Assembly: GCF_030929595.1 (NCBI RefSeq)
Contig: NZ_JAVFVR010000004.1
Coordinates: 186,001 to 250,000 of the forward strand
From: Flavobacterium sp. LHD-85
GTDB taxonomy: Bacteria > Bacteroidota > Bacteroidia > Flavobacteriales > Flavobacteriaceae
Length of the DNA stretch: 64,000 bases
Reading direction: 5' to 3'
Part shown: positions 18,075 to 25,737 of the stretch, piece by piece
How positions within the stretch are numbered: the stretch's first letter is position 1
Layout of the letters: the number at the start of each line of letters is the position of its first letter
The notes under the pieces: model-generated
Told to the model about the DNA's origin: nothing
Seen by the model: the letters and a program-made list of their open reading frames with translations, nothing else
The model's database searches: none
Translations under genes and position numbers: made by a program

Positions 18075-20801
18075 ATGAAAAAACCAGATCAAATAATTAA
18101 AATTGAAAATATTTTGAAAATTGTACTTTCTGAATACACTTTAAAGGATTATAAGATTGGTTACATAGATAATAGAAATACATACGAAATTAATAATGTT
18201 GGAGAAATTATTGGTTTGAATTTAATAGGTAATAATATAAATGATATTTATTTCCTAGAAGATCTCGCAGCTTTAAAATCTTTAAGTTTAGCAAAAAATA
18301 AAATTTCCGACTTATCGCCAATAAAAAATTTAAAGTTACTAGAAAATTTAGATTTAGATCACAACGAAATTAAAGATATTTCTTCGCTTAGCGGTTTGAC
18401 AAACCTCACTTCGTTAATTATTTGGCGCAATAAAATATCAAATATTTCAGCATTAAAGAAATTAAATAAATTATCATTTTTAGATCTTTCATACAATCAT
18501 ATATATGACATTTCTGTAATGAGCAATTTTTCGGAATTGACAGAATTAATATTATGGGGAAATATCATCGATGATATATCAAGTCTTGAAGAGCTAAATA
18601 ATTTAAAAATTTTAAATCTGGGTGCAAATCAAATAAATGACGTATCAAATTTAAAAAACTTAAAAAGTTTAAAAGAAATAAATCTAGAATATAATTCAAT
18701 TTCTGATATCACAACATTATTAAAAATTAAAAACCTAGAAAATGTTTTTTTAAATGGAAATAAAAAAATCGAAGTAGACTTTCCGGCAGAAGTTCTTAAT
18801 GCAGATTGGCAAGCAGTAAAACTTTACTCTGAAAACTCAAAAAAAAATGTTCCATTTAAAAATGTCAAAATACTATTATTAGGAAATCCCAACATAGGTA
18901 AATCAAATCTTTTAGAATATTTAGAAACAAATGAAATACCACAAAGAAATGAATTAACACATGGTGTTGTTTACAAAAAAATCACAATTAATGATATTAA
19001 CTTCCACATTTGGGATTTTGGAGGACAAGAATATTTCCATGCAACTCATAAATTATTTTTTAGTCCAAATGCATTAAATATTGTTTTATGGGGTAAACAT
19101 CAAGCGAGAATAAACGAAGAGTTAAATAATCAAAACTTTGACTTAGATTATTGGTTACGCACAATTGAACAATTAACTAAAATTGATAAACCACAAGAAG
19201 TTTTAGTTATCGAAAACAAAACAGATTTAAACAATCCAAAATACAGTGCAACTCCTCAAAATCAAATCAAATATGTTGAAAATTATAAATCATTACATAT
19301 TTCATTTTTAGATTTGTGTCTATTAGAATTAAAAAAAACAGAAAATTTTAAAGATAGTCTTATCCAACTTTCAAAAGAAATTATTTCAAATTTTAATTAC
19401 CCTGCTTTTTTTGAAGTATTTTGGAAAAGAATTGAAAACTTAGACAAAGATTTTGTTACGATTGAAGAAATAAATAATAGACCACGTATTGAAAATACAA
19501 TATCAGCAGTAAAAATATTTCACAATATGGGAATGCTTTTATACTTTCCTGATATCATAGCCAATAAAGTTTTTGTAAAACCACAAGCTTTACTTGAATT
19601 ATTATACGAGAAGGTTCTAGGTCAAGATAAAAAAGATCGTCTTAGTAAAATTGAAATTCAAAATGCAATAAGTGGAAATTCTCTACAACTAAGCGTTGAG
19701 GAAATAATTGCTTTGTTAAAGTACTTCGATTTATGCTTTGAAATACATGAAGAAAAAAACACTTACTTTATTCCACAATATTTAAAAGAACAAAATCCTT
19801 TCGTAATAGTTTTTGAAAAAAATACTTTCGAATTTTGTAATATAAAGGTCAAATCAGACCATTACTTAATGAGTTTAGCAATGCTAAAAGTCTTTACAAA
19901 ATACGGCAATAATGTAAAAAGTAAAGATAATAAGGACTATTTATTTTGGAATAATGGCATAATTATAGAAAAAGAAGATCAAATACTTATGATAAAATTT
20001 GATCGGGAAAATCAAACCATCGAATTATATCAATCCAAAAATAACTCTAATTTTAATTTACAAAGAGAGATTATTGATTTTATCTTAAAAATACCTCATG
20101 TCGGCGCTATAACAATTAAATCAAATTATTCTAAAGATATTGTTTGGGATGTTAATTGGAATTCAACATATTTTGATGTGTTAGTAAGCATTAATGGTGA
20201 ATATTATGTTTCGTGGAAAAAATTAGAAGAAGATCAAGAATTAACTCAAATTAAAACATACAAATACAACACTCTAAACAAAATTGAAGATGAAAAAATT
20301 GAAGAAACATCTAGATTCAACAAGTTTTTATTTAGCAATTCAAAAGACATAATTATGTTAGAAAAAGAAAGTGAAAAACCTATTATAAATAACATTCTTA
20401 ATTTTAATGGTAACGTAAATAATCACGGCACAATTGCCAGTAATGTTGAACAAGCAACAACACATAATATTTCTGAATCATTAACAAAATCTAACAATAA
20501 ATTAGGATTATCGAGCGAAGAAGAAAAAGCTTTAAAAAACTGGAAAAACAAATCATTATTTTTAATCTTATTTGCATTATTCTTTACAATTTTAGCAGTC
20601 ATAATTTACTTCTATGAATTTGCTTTTATAATGAGTCCTCAAGACTGGACTACTTTCAAAAATGGAAAATCTAGTAATTTAATAATTTACATAATAACTA
20701 CTATTTGGACGGCATGGATTTTAAAAATGATATATGACAGGTTTTATGATGTATCAAAGGAAAACTCTTTTATAGATTTATATCGAAAAAAAAACAAATA
20801 A
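18075..20801 (+). CDS. LRR-Roc-COR GTPase with two C-terminal membrane helices
   Basis: A 908-residue ROCO-type protein. Residues about 40-245 are roughly nine SDS22/internalin-type leucine-rich repeats of 22 residues (LxxLxxLxLxxNxIxDIS). The Roc GTPase follows: P-loop GNPNIGKS at about 269-276, switch II WDFGGQEYFHATH near 313, and NKTD near 379. A COR-like region covers about 440-600. A poorly characterised segment ends in an Asn/Gly-rich stretch (NILNFNGNVNNHGTIASNV, about 775-793), and two membrane helices lie at about 826-852 and 869-892. Bacterial ROCO proteins are GTP-regulated dimers of mostly unknown role. No kinase or TIR domain is visible. The gene is very A-rich and borders the repeat field, consistent with accessory DNA. 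An effector role for the membrane pair is inference. Confidence 0.85.
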   Translation: MKKPDQIIKIENILKIVLSEYTLKDYKIGYIDNRNTYEINNVGEIIGLNLIGNNINDIYFLEDLAALKSLSLAKNKISDLSPIKNLKLLENLDLDHNEIKDISSLSGLTNLTSLIIWRNKISNISALKKLNKLSFLDLSYNHIYDISVMSNFSELTELILWGNIIDDISSLEELNNLKILNLGANQINDVSNLKNLKSLKEINLEYNSISDITTLLKIKNLENVFLNGNKKIEVDFPAEVLNADWQAVKLYSENSKKNVPFKNVKILLLGNPNIGKSNLLEYLETNEIPQRNELTHGVVYKKITINDINFHIWDFGGQEYFHATHKLFFSPNALNIVLWGKHQARINEELNNQNFDLDYWLRTIEQLTKIDKPQEVLVIENKTDLNNPKYSATPQNQIKYVENYKSLHISFLDLCLLELKKTENFKDSLIQLSKEIISNFNYPAFFEVFWKRIENLDKDFVTIEEINNRPRIENTISAVKIFHNMGMLLYFPDIIANKVFVKPQALLELLYEKVLGQDKKDRLSKIEIQNAISGNSLQLSVEEIIALLKYFDLCFEIHEEKNTYFIPQYLKEQNPFVIVFEKNTFEFCNIKVKSDHYLMSLAMLKVFTKYGNNVKSKDNKDYLFWNNGIIIEKEDQILMIKFDRENQTIELYQSKNNSNFNLQREIIDFILKIPHVGAITIKSNYSKDIVWDVNWNSTYFDVLVSINGEYYVSWKKLEEDQELTQIKTYKYNTLNKIEDEKIEETSRFNKFLFSNSKDIIMLEKESEKPIINNILNFNGNVNNHGTIASNVEQATTHNISESLTKSNNKLGLSSEEEKALKNWKNKSLFLILFALFFTILAVIIYFYEFAFIMSPQDWTTFKNGKSSNLIIYIITTIWTAWILKMIYDRFYDVSKENSFIDLYRKKNK

Positions 20802-20850
20802 TATAGGTATTATTAAAAAACATTAATCTGTCTTACACACTAGTGTTTCC

Positions 20851-20932
20851 TGCTAGCGCGAGCGTCCCGTTCGTGAACACAAAGAAATTCAAGAATACTA
20901 AAATGTGCACGAGCGAGACGCTCGCGCTAGCA
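20851..20932. repeat. GC-rich REP-like palindrome, copy 1
   Basis: The left arm begins TGCTAGCGCGAGCGTCCCGT and the right arm ends GACGCTCGCGCTAGCA, enclosing a loop with GAACACAAAGAAATT. It is much richer in GC than the surrounding DNA. The structure fits REP elements moved by RAYT (TnpA-REP) transposases. None is encoded in this window, so that link is inferred. Confidence 0.75.
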
Positions 20933-20945
20933 ACAAAAACATAAA

Positions 20946-20973
20946 AAAAGAGACCTCATCAAAGGTCTCTTTT
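20946..20973 (-). terminator. Terminator left over downstream of the regulator remnant
   Basis: AAAAGAGACC (20946-20955) pairs with GGTCTCTTTT (20964-20973). Read on the minus strand it ends in a T run, 25 bases after the stop of the remnant at 20998. Confidence 0.7.
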
Positions 20974-20997
20974 CAATTTAATATATCTTCAAAACGT

Positions 20998-21112
20998 TTA
21001 TTTCCCGCTCAATAATTTCTCCAAATACTCCACTTTATCTTTTTCTGCTTGCACCAAACGTTCGTAAAGTTCAACAACTTTATCTAAAGGATTAAAAGTA
21101 CAATTATAATCC
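20998..21112 (-). pseudogene. C-terminal remnant of an XRE-type regulator
   Basis: On the minus strand an open frame runs NPLDKVVELYERLVQAEKDK and then VEYLEKLLSGK before TAA at 20998-21000. This amphipathic coiled tail is what I recall from the C-termini of flavobacterial helix-turn-helix (XRE) regulators. The frame runs upstream straight into the palindrome starting at 21115, and no HTH domain or start codon follows. The 5' part of the gene has been lost at the repeat boundary. Its terminator is still present. The family assignment is from memory and moderate. Confidence 0.6.
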
Positions 21113-21114
21113 CC

Positions 21115-21198
21115 TGCTAGCGCGAGCGTCCCGCTCGTGAACACAAAGAAATTGAAAAACCAACTGGAACAGGCACGAGCGGAACGCTCGCGCTAGCA
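21115..21198. repeat. GC-rich REP-like palindrome, copy 2
   Basis: Same family as 20851-20932, with identical outer arms (TGCTAGCGCGAGCGTCCCG / CGCTCGCGCTAGCA) and the same GAACACAAAGAAATT inner block but a different central spacer. It abuts the truncated regulator fragment. Confidence 0.75.
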
Positions 21199-21298
21199 AT
21201 AGAGCAAAAAAAGAGAACTTTCATAATTCATATAAATCATTGTTTTTTTTAAAACTTACAATTAATTAGACCAACATCTTTTTGCAATATTAAAAATC

Positions 21299-21428
21299 AA
21301 TTGCCTCCAGCTTTAGCTGGAGGTTTTGTTTTAGACAATAAAAAGGCTTTAGCCAAAAAACACAAAAGATTAGGCTAAAGCCATTTTCTGCTCTAACTTT
21401 GTTCCTCCAGCTAAAGCTGGAGGCAATT
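21299..21428. repeat. Palindromic element with CCTCCAGC(T)TTAGCTGGAGG arms
   Basis: Left arm 21299-21323 and right arm 21404-21428 are complementary (AATTGCCTCCAGC and GCTGGAGGCAATT), and each arm is itself a hairpin. Between them a second pair, GGCTTTAGCC (21345-21354) and GGCTAAAGCC (21373-21382), gives a cruciform-like nested structure. It is a different family from the neighbouring GC-rich palindromes. Confidence 0.75.
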
Positions 21429-21493
21429 CAATTTTGTCTTTTGCTAAAGCAAAATTTAAATTCAAAACTTAAAAATTACAGCATAGCATTACC

Positions 21494-22000
21494 ATGATTA
21501 CAAAAGCATTACTCGAAGATATTCCCGCATTAACCATCTTAATCAATTCAGCCTACAGAGGCGAAACTTCTAAAAAAGGGTGGACTACCGAAGCACATTT
21601 ACTAGAAGGAAAAAGAACCGACGAACAGGAAATGACCGAAATTTTTCTTGATCCAAAAAATACAATTCTGAAATTTACAGAAAATGACAAAATTATCGGT
21701 TCGGTTTTATTGGTAGAAAAAGGACATCAATTGTATTTAGGAATGCTGACTGTTTCGCCAGAACTTCAAAACAGCGGAATCGGGAAAAAACTTTTGGCAG
21801 AAGCCGAAAATCAGGCAAAATCTTTGGGTTTATCGAGTATTATTATGACGGTTATTTCGGTACGTGAAGAGCTTGTGGCTTGGTACAAACGTCATGGTTA
21901 TGCAGACACTGGCAAACGTGAAGCTTTTCCTGAGAGTGAAATTCATACGACAGTTTCTGCTGAACCTTTGGAGTTTATTCATTTGGAGAAAAGTATTTAA
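21494..22000 (+). CDS. GNAT-family N-acetyltransferase
   Basis: Acetyl-CoA-dependent acyltransferase of unknown substrate. The 168 residues have the GNAT fold order: ITKALLEDIPALTILINSAY at the start, a central strand GSVLLVEKGHQLYLGMLTVSP, and the acetyl-CoA pyrophosphate-binding motif A QNSGIGKKLLAEAENQAKSLG (about 96-116). The C-terminal LVAWYKRHGYADTGKREAFP is usual for the family. It lies alone between repeat tracts. Confidence 0.9.
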   Translation: MITKALLEDIPALTILINSAYRGETSKKGWTTEAHLLEGKRTDEQEMTEIFLDPKNTILKFTENDKIIGSVLLVEKGHQLYLGMLTVSPELQNSGIGKKLLAEAENQAKSLGLSSIIMTVISVREELVAWYKRHGYADTGKREAFPESEIHTTVSAEPLEFIHLEKSI

Positions 22001-22008
22001 GTTTTTGT

Positions 22009-22191
22009 TTTGCCACGAAGGCTCTAAGACACGAAGTTTTTTAATCTCGCAGAGCCGCAAAGTTTTTTCGATAAAGCTCTCCATACAGTTTGTCTTCCTG
22101 AGCGGAGTCGAAGGACCGCCAAGCTATTCAGCAAAGTTTTTCTTCTTTGTCGAGCTACTTATGATCCTTCGACTTCGCTCAGGAGGACAAA
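22009..22191. repeat. Composite repeat: octamer tract plus CCTTCGACTTCGCTCAGG palindrome
   Basis: 22009-22066 is an 8-bp-periodic tract (GCCACGAAGGCTCTAAGAC..., then CGCAGAGCCGCAAAG). It is followed by a palindrome with arms at 22089-22115 and 22165-22191 (core CTGAGCGGAGTCGAAGGA against TCCTTCGACTTCGCTCAG). The same succession recurs at 26524-26650, so the two parts appear to be associated. Confidence 0.7.
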
Positions 22192-22224
22192 AAAAGAGAA
22201 TAAAATTATTAAAATATTCAATAA

Positions 22225-22773
22225 ATGAACATACAGCTTTTCTCTAAAAAAAATACTAAACCCTCTATTTGGAGTGGCGGATTGACATATGAATATATGA
22301 TCGATCCAAAAACAGCAAATTATGCCGATGGAGATTTCTCATTTAGAATAAGCAGCGCTACAATTGAGGAAGTGCCTTCGGAGTTTACCAAATTTAAAGG
22401 TTATCATCGATACTTGGTTATGCTTGATAACGACTTAGATGTTGAGGTAAACAAAGAAAAAAAAGTACATGAGAAGTATGAAATCATGGAATTTAATTCG
22501 GATGATGAAGTAACTTCTTTCACCAAAGGCACTGATTTTAATTGGATGGTTTCTGAAAAAGTATCCGATCATAAACTGGAAATTGCAAATGGCAATCAGA
22601 ATTGTAATACTGAAGTGGTAATTGTATTTTCTTTAGATGCAACCGTTATTACAATTGATGAAAAGCCGTACCATTTAGAACCTCATGATGCATTGGTTAT
22701 TGAAAATCAAGAAAAGGAAAATGTAAGGCTTCATTTTTCTAATGAATGCTTGCTTGGAGTGTTGGATTTTTAA
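22225..22773 (+). CDS. HutD/Ves family protein
   Basis: The 182-residue cupin-like protein matches the HutD/Ves family: near-N-terminal KPSIWSGGLTYEYMIDPKTANYADGDFSFRISSATIE, then FTKFKGYHRYLVMLDNDLDVEVN, and a C-terminal EPHDALVIENQE. HutD is often encoded in histidine-utilisation operons, where its role is unclear, but here it is 10 kb from hutH and alone. No signal peptide is seen. The start is the first ATG, and the preceding 220 bases are repeat DNA. Confidence 0.85.
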   Translation: MNIQLFSKKNTKPSIWSGGLTYEYMIDPKTANYADGDFSFRISSATIEEVPSEFTKFKGYHRYLVMLDNDLDVEVNKEKKVHEKYEIMEFNSDDEVTSFTKGTDFNWMVSEKVSDHKLEIANGNQNCNTEVVIVFSLDATVITIDEKPYHLEPHDALVIENQEKENVRLHFSNECLLGVLDF

Positions 22774-22779
22774 TTCTTA

Positions 22780-23030
22780 CCACGAAGACACGAAGGCGCG
22801 AAGTTTTTTTCTCGAAGAGTCGCAAAGATTTTTCACGCAGATTTAAAAAGATTTAAGCTGATTTAAAATAGATCATTTATTAAATTAAATCTGCCTGAAT
22901 CTGCAAAATCTGCGTGAAACAAAAATCATTTTAATCTCTTTAATCTGTGGCAAATATCTAGACGCACCGCAGTGCGTCTCTACAGAAAAACCTTTATCAC
23001 TTTGCATCTCTGCACCTTTGAACCTCAAAA
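22780..23030. repeat. Stacked intergenic repeats between hutD-like and crp-like genes
   Basis: The sequence holds an octamer tract (CCACGAAGACACGAAGGCGC, 22780-22799, continuing to 22829) and an inverted repeat TTTCACGCAGATTT (22831-22844) / AAATCTGCGTGAAA (22906-22919) with GATTTAA units inside. These are followed by a 20-bp palindrome AGACGCACCGCAGTGCGTCT (22960-22979) with CTACAG after it. A CTTTGCATCTCTGCACCTTTGAACC tract ends the region. No gene is supported here. Confidence 0.7.
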
Positions 23031-23031
23031 A

Positions 23032-23604
23032 CTAAGATACTGTTCTCTTAATCTTCGAAAGAAACTCGTGTGAAACACCCAAATACGAAGACAAATTCTT
23101 ATTATTTATCGAACTTACTTTTTGTGGATAACGTTCTTTAAAATCCAAATAACGCTGTTTTGAGGTTTTATTCAGCACATCCAAAAGCCTTTGCTGAATA
23201 GCGACATTGGCACGTTCGATCATAAGCACATGAAACTTAATAAGTTTCGGAATTACAGCAAACAAATACGCTTTTTGCATTTTATTGATAACTACTATTT
23301 CGCTGTCTTCTATGGCTTTAATATTGTATGTGGTTGGTTTTTGATGGTAAAAACTTTCCAGATCGCAGATCCATTCATTTTCGAATGAGAAGAAAATAAC
23401 GGTTTCCGTTCCGTTTTCGTTTAAAATGTAGGTTTTGAATGATCCTTTCAAAATAAATCCTTCGTAACTGCTGTTCGAATTTTGGATTTGCAGGAACTGA
23501 TTTTTTTTGAGTTTAACGAGTTCTGCTTTAGAGACAATAATATCCCATTCTTCATCTGTGAGCGGAATCTTTCGCTCAATGTTTGTTCTTAGTAGGTTGT
23601 ACAT
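23032..23604 (-). CDS. Crp/Fnr-family transcriptional regulator
   Basis: A 190-residue protein with a cyclic-nucleotide-binding-like beta barrel (about 25-115: KKNQFLQIQNSNSSYEGFILKGSFKTYILNENG... FFSFENEWICDLESFY) and a C-terminal winged helix (NNKNLSSYLGVSHEFLSKIKRT). This short Crp-like type, with the motif Y-N-L-L-R and no clear ligand-binding arginine, is abundant in flavobacteria. Ligand and targets are unknown. The frame extends upstream to 23649, but those extra residues (KNKFNLTKNHKNHK) are low complexity, so the start at 23604 (MYNLLRTNIERK) is preferred. Confidence 0.85.
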   Translation of the reverse strand: MYNLLRTNIERKIPLTDEEWDIIVSKAELVKLKKNQFLQIQNSNSSYEGFILKGSFKTYILNENGTETVIFFSFENEWICDLESFYHQKPTTYNIKAIEDSEIVVINKMQKAYLFAVIPKLIKFHVLMIERANVAIQQRLLDVLNKTSKQRYLDFKERYPQKVSSINNKNLSSYLGVSHEFLSKIKRTVS

Positions 23605-23848
23605 CTTGTGGTTTTTGTGGTTTTTTGTGAGGTTAAATTTGTTTTTCAACTCATTATTATTTAAGGGCTTAAATTAATGTAATCGATTACGTAAAAATAC
23701 ACATAAAATGCATTTTTGTAATTTTAGAAGTGTTAAAAAAACACATTTCGTAGATTTTTTTACAAAAGTTTGAACTTGTTCAACTTTTTTCCTACAAATA
23801 ATATTGAGTTTTGCGTTGTTAAACTTTTATAAATAACCAAACTTAATT

Positions 23849-24967
23849 ATGAACTTAAAATCAACACTTTCAATGTTCGCAGCAGCATTGATTTTCGGAT
23901 TTACAGCATGTAATTCTGAAGAAATCGCTTCAAACACAGAAGCAAGTATTCAACCAACAAACGAAGCAGCGATTGATGCTTCTGCAACCAATCCGACTGG
24001 CAAAATCGGAAATTGTGCTGAGGTTCCGGGATGGGCTTCTCAAAACGGTGGTACAACGGGAGGAGGTTCTTCTGCTGAAACTACAGTTACAACCTACGCT
24101 CAACTAAAAGCGGCGATTGAAAACACAGCTGTAAAAGTGATTAAAGTTTCTGGAACCATCACAATTACAACAAGATTATCATTTCAGGATCAGACCGGAA
24201 AAACTATTTATGGTGCAAGCGGTGCAAAACTGGTTTCGACAAATCAGACCAAAGATGCTTCTGGAATTATCAACATCAAAAGATGCAAAAACATCATCAT
24301 CAGAAACTTGATCTTTGAAGGCCCAGGTGCTTATGACACTGATGGATGGGATAATGCTATTTTGGATGAATGTACAAATGTTTGGGTGGATCATTGCGAA
24401 TTTAGAGACGGTGTAGACGGAAACTTTGACATCAAAAACAAATCAGATTATATTTCGGTTACCTATTCTAAATTCCACTATTTAAAACCACCAAAAGCAG
24501 GAGGTTCAGGCGGATCAGACGATCACAGATATTCAAACTTAATTGGTTCTAGCGATGGCGCAACGGCAGACCGCGGAAAATTAAGAATCACTTTCGCAAG
24601 ATGCTGGTGGGCTCCAGGCTGCAAAGAAAGAATGCCTAGAGTTCGTTTTGGACAAGTGCATATTGTAAACAGTTTCTTTAACAGCACCGTAAGCAATAAA
24701 TGTATTGCAGCAGGATTTGAAGCCAATATTCGTGTAGAAAGCAATGTTTTTGAAGGCGTAAAAAACCCAATCGAATTAATGACTGGTTTTACTGCAGTTA
24801 CAGCTACAGATAATGTTTTTACAAATGTAACAGGAACTCAAGCTGGAAGCGGAACTGCTTTTACTCCTCCATATTCTATCGTGAAATTGGATAAAACTGC
24901 TGTTAAAGCTGATATTTCTGCAAATGCAGGACCTACTTTGGGCGGTAATGTTTGTGGTTCTTTCTAA
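23849..24967 (+). CDS. Pectate lyase (PL1-like) lipoprotein
   Basis: The 372-residue exported enzyme is predicted to cleave pectate by beta-elimination. The N-terminus MNLKSTLSMFAAALIFGFTAC ends in a lipobox with Cys at about residue 21, so it should be a surface or periplasmic lipoprotein. The parallel beta-helix motifs of PL1 are present: TIYGASGAKL, VWVDHCEFRDGVDGNFDIKN (calcium-binding Asp residues), and the catalytic-region KERMPRVRFGQVHIVNSFF with the Arg expected to abstract the proton. No susC/susD pair or other pectin genes lie nearby, so this is a stand-alone enzyme rather than part of a visible utilisation locus. Confidence 0.9.
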   Translation: MNLKSTLSMFAAALIFGFTACNSEEIASNTEASIQPTNEAAIDASATNPTGKIGNCAEVPGWASQNGGTTGGGSSAETTVTTYAQLKAAIENTAVKVIKVSGTITITTRLSFQDQTGKTIYGASGAKLVSTNQTKDASGIINIKRCKNIIIRNLIFEGPGAYDTDGWDNAILDECTNVWVDHCEFRDGVDGNFDIKNKSDYISVTYSKFHYLKPPKAGGSGGSDDHRYSNLIGSSDGATADRGKLRITFARCWWAPGCKERMPRVRFGQVHIVNSFFNSTVSNKCIAAGFEANIRVESNVFEGVKNPIELMTGFTAVTATDNVFTNVTGTQAGSGTAFTPPYSIVKLDKTAVKADISANAGPTLGGNVCGSF

Positions 24968-25353
24968 TAGATTTTTTTGTTTGCCACAAAGGCTCTAAGA
25001 CACGAAGTTTTTTAATCTCGCAAAGACGCAGAGTCGCAAAGTTTTTATATTCTTTGCGCCTTCGTGTCTTTGCGAGATTTTTTTGGCCTAAGCTTAAATT
25101 ATCTTTTTTTTGCCACAAAGGCACTAAGGCACTGTATTTTTAATCTCTCAAAGAAGCAGAACCGCAAAGTTTTTTTCTCTTTACCATATAAGTTGTATAA
25201 GATAATTTAAGCTTTGCCTAAAATGAACTTATACAACTTATATGGTTTAATTACTCTGTATCTTTGCAAGATTTCTATATAAAGTGAGACGCACTGCATT
25301 ACGTCTCTACGGAAAAACCTTTGAACCTTTGCCTCTCTGAACCTTTGAACCTA
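24968..25353. repeat. Repeat cluster between pectate lyase and DUF3037 gene
   Basis: 386 bases with no gene. 24980-25077 is a near-complete octamer palindrome (GCCACAAAGGCTCTAAGAC ... CTTTGCGCCTTCGTGTC), and a second copy lies at 25111-25168. 25085-25245 contains two overlapping perfect inverted repeats, listed separately. 25287-25306 is an AGACGCACTGCATTACGTCT palindrome, and 25316-25349 is an AACCTTTG octamer tract with exact 8-base phasing. Confidence 0.75.
25085..25245. other. Interlocked inverted repeats with pseudoknot topology
   Basis: CCATATAAGTTGTATAAG (25184-25201) pairs perfectly with 25228-25245. The 26-base loop between them carries ATAATTTAAGCTT (25202-25214), which is perfectly complementary to AAGCTTAAATTAT at 25090-25102. 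Both stems could form together only as a pseudoknot-like fold. It may be RNA structure or the trace of one repeat inserted into another. Confidence 0.55.
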
Positions 25354-25737
25354 TTATAAAACGAGTTCTTCAAACAAACGCTGAATGGTTTTCTCCAAAT
25401 CCTGACTCAATCCCGGATGAGGTCTTGAGGTTTGAATTGCCGAACTTCTAATGGCTGTTAACCATCTAAAACGCTCTGGAATCTCAAATTCGGCGATTGG
25501 TCCGCCATCTTTGGCTCCGTTGGCTATTTTTACTAATGAAGTCAAATTACATTCTAATTGTTCGATGTCGAAATCGGCAGAAAGCGCTTGTATTTTTTCT
25601 TTATTTAAATGAAAAAGAACCTTTATAAATTTGGCTTTTTTGCAAAACAAAATGATTCCGATATTCAGGAATTCTTCGCGCTCTACCCTTGGCACAACAC
25701 GAATCACAGCATATTCGTATAAGTGATTATCTTGCAT
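25354..25737 (-). CDS. DUF3037 protein
   Basis: The 127-residue product has the DUF3037 signature: LYEYAVIRVVPRVEREEFLNIGIILFCKKAKFI at the start and RWLTAIRSSAIQTSRPHPGLSQDLEKTIQRLFEELV at the end. The family has no known biochemical activity. It overlaps the end of the HipA-like kinase gene by 11 bases, so the two are translationally coupled. This pairing is one I recall from several phyla. Its role next to a kinase-fold protein is unknown. Confidence 0.88.
   Translation of the reverse strand: MQDNHLYEYAVIRVVPRVEREEFLNIGIILFCKKAKFIKVLFHLNKEKIQALSADFDIEQLECNLTSLVKIANGAKDGGPIAEFEIPERFRWLTAIRSSAIQTSRPHPGLSQDLEKTIQRLFEELVL

Larger units (their letters stand above)
20802..21493. other. Repeat-rich intergenic region
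   Basis: 692 bases without an intact gene. It holds two copies of a GC-rich palindrome, a terminator, a gene remnant and a second palindrome family, each listed separately. The arrangement suggests repeated insertion or deletion at one site. Confidence 0.75.

Noticed and set aside
21864..22247. 127-residue plus-strand frame across the GNAT end and the repeat tract
   Set aside because: It overlaps the GNAT gene in another frame and then translates palindromic repeat DNA.
10902..22773. hutH and the HutD-like gene as one histidine-utilisation operon
   Set aside because: They are 10 kb apart, on opposite strands, with the thr operon and other genes between them and no hutU, hutI or hutG nearby.
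24952..25143. Opposing frames over the pectate lyase 3' repeats (both strands)
   Set aside because: They translate the octamer palindrome, which gives open frames on both strands by its periodic composition. There is no family match.
24980..25168. CRISPR-like array of short repeats
   Set aside because: The repeated units are 8 bases with drift and palindromic arms. There are no 20-40 base repeats with unique equal-length spacers and no cas genes.
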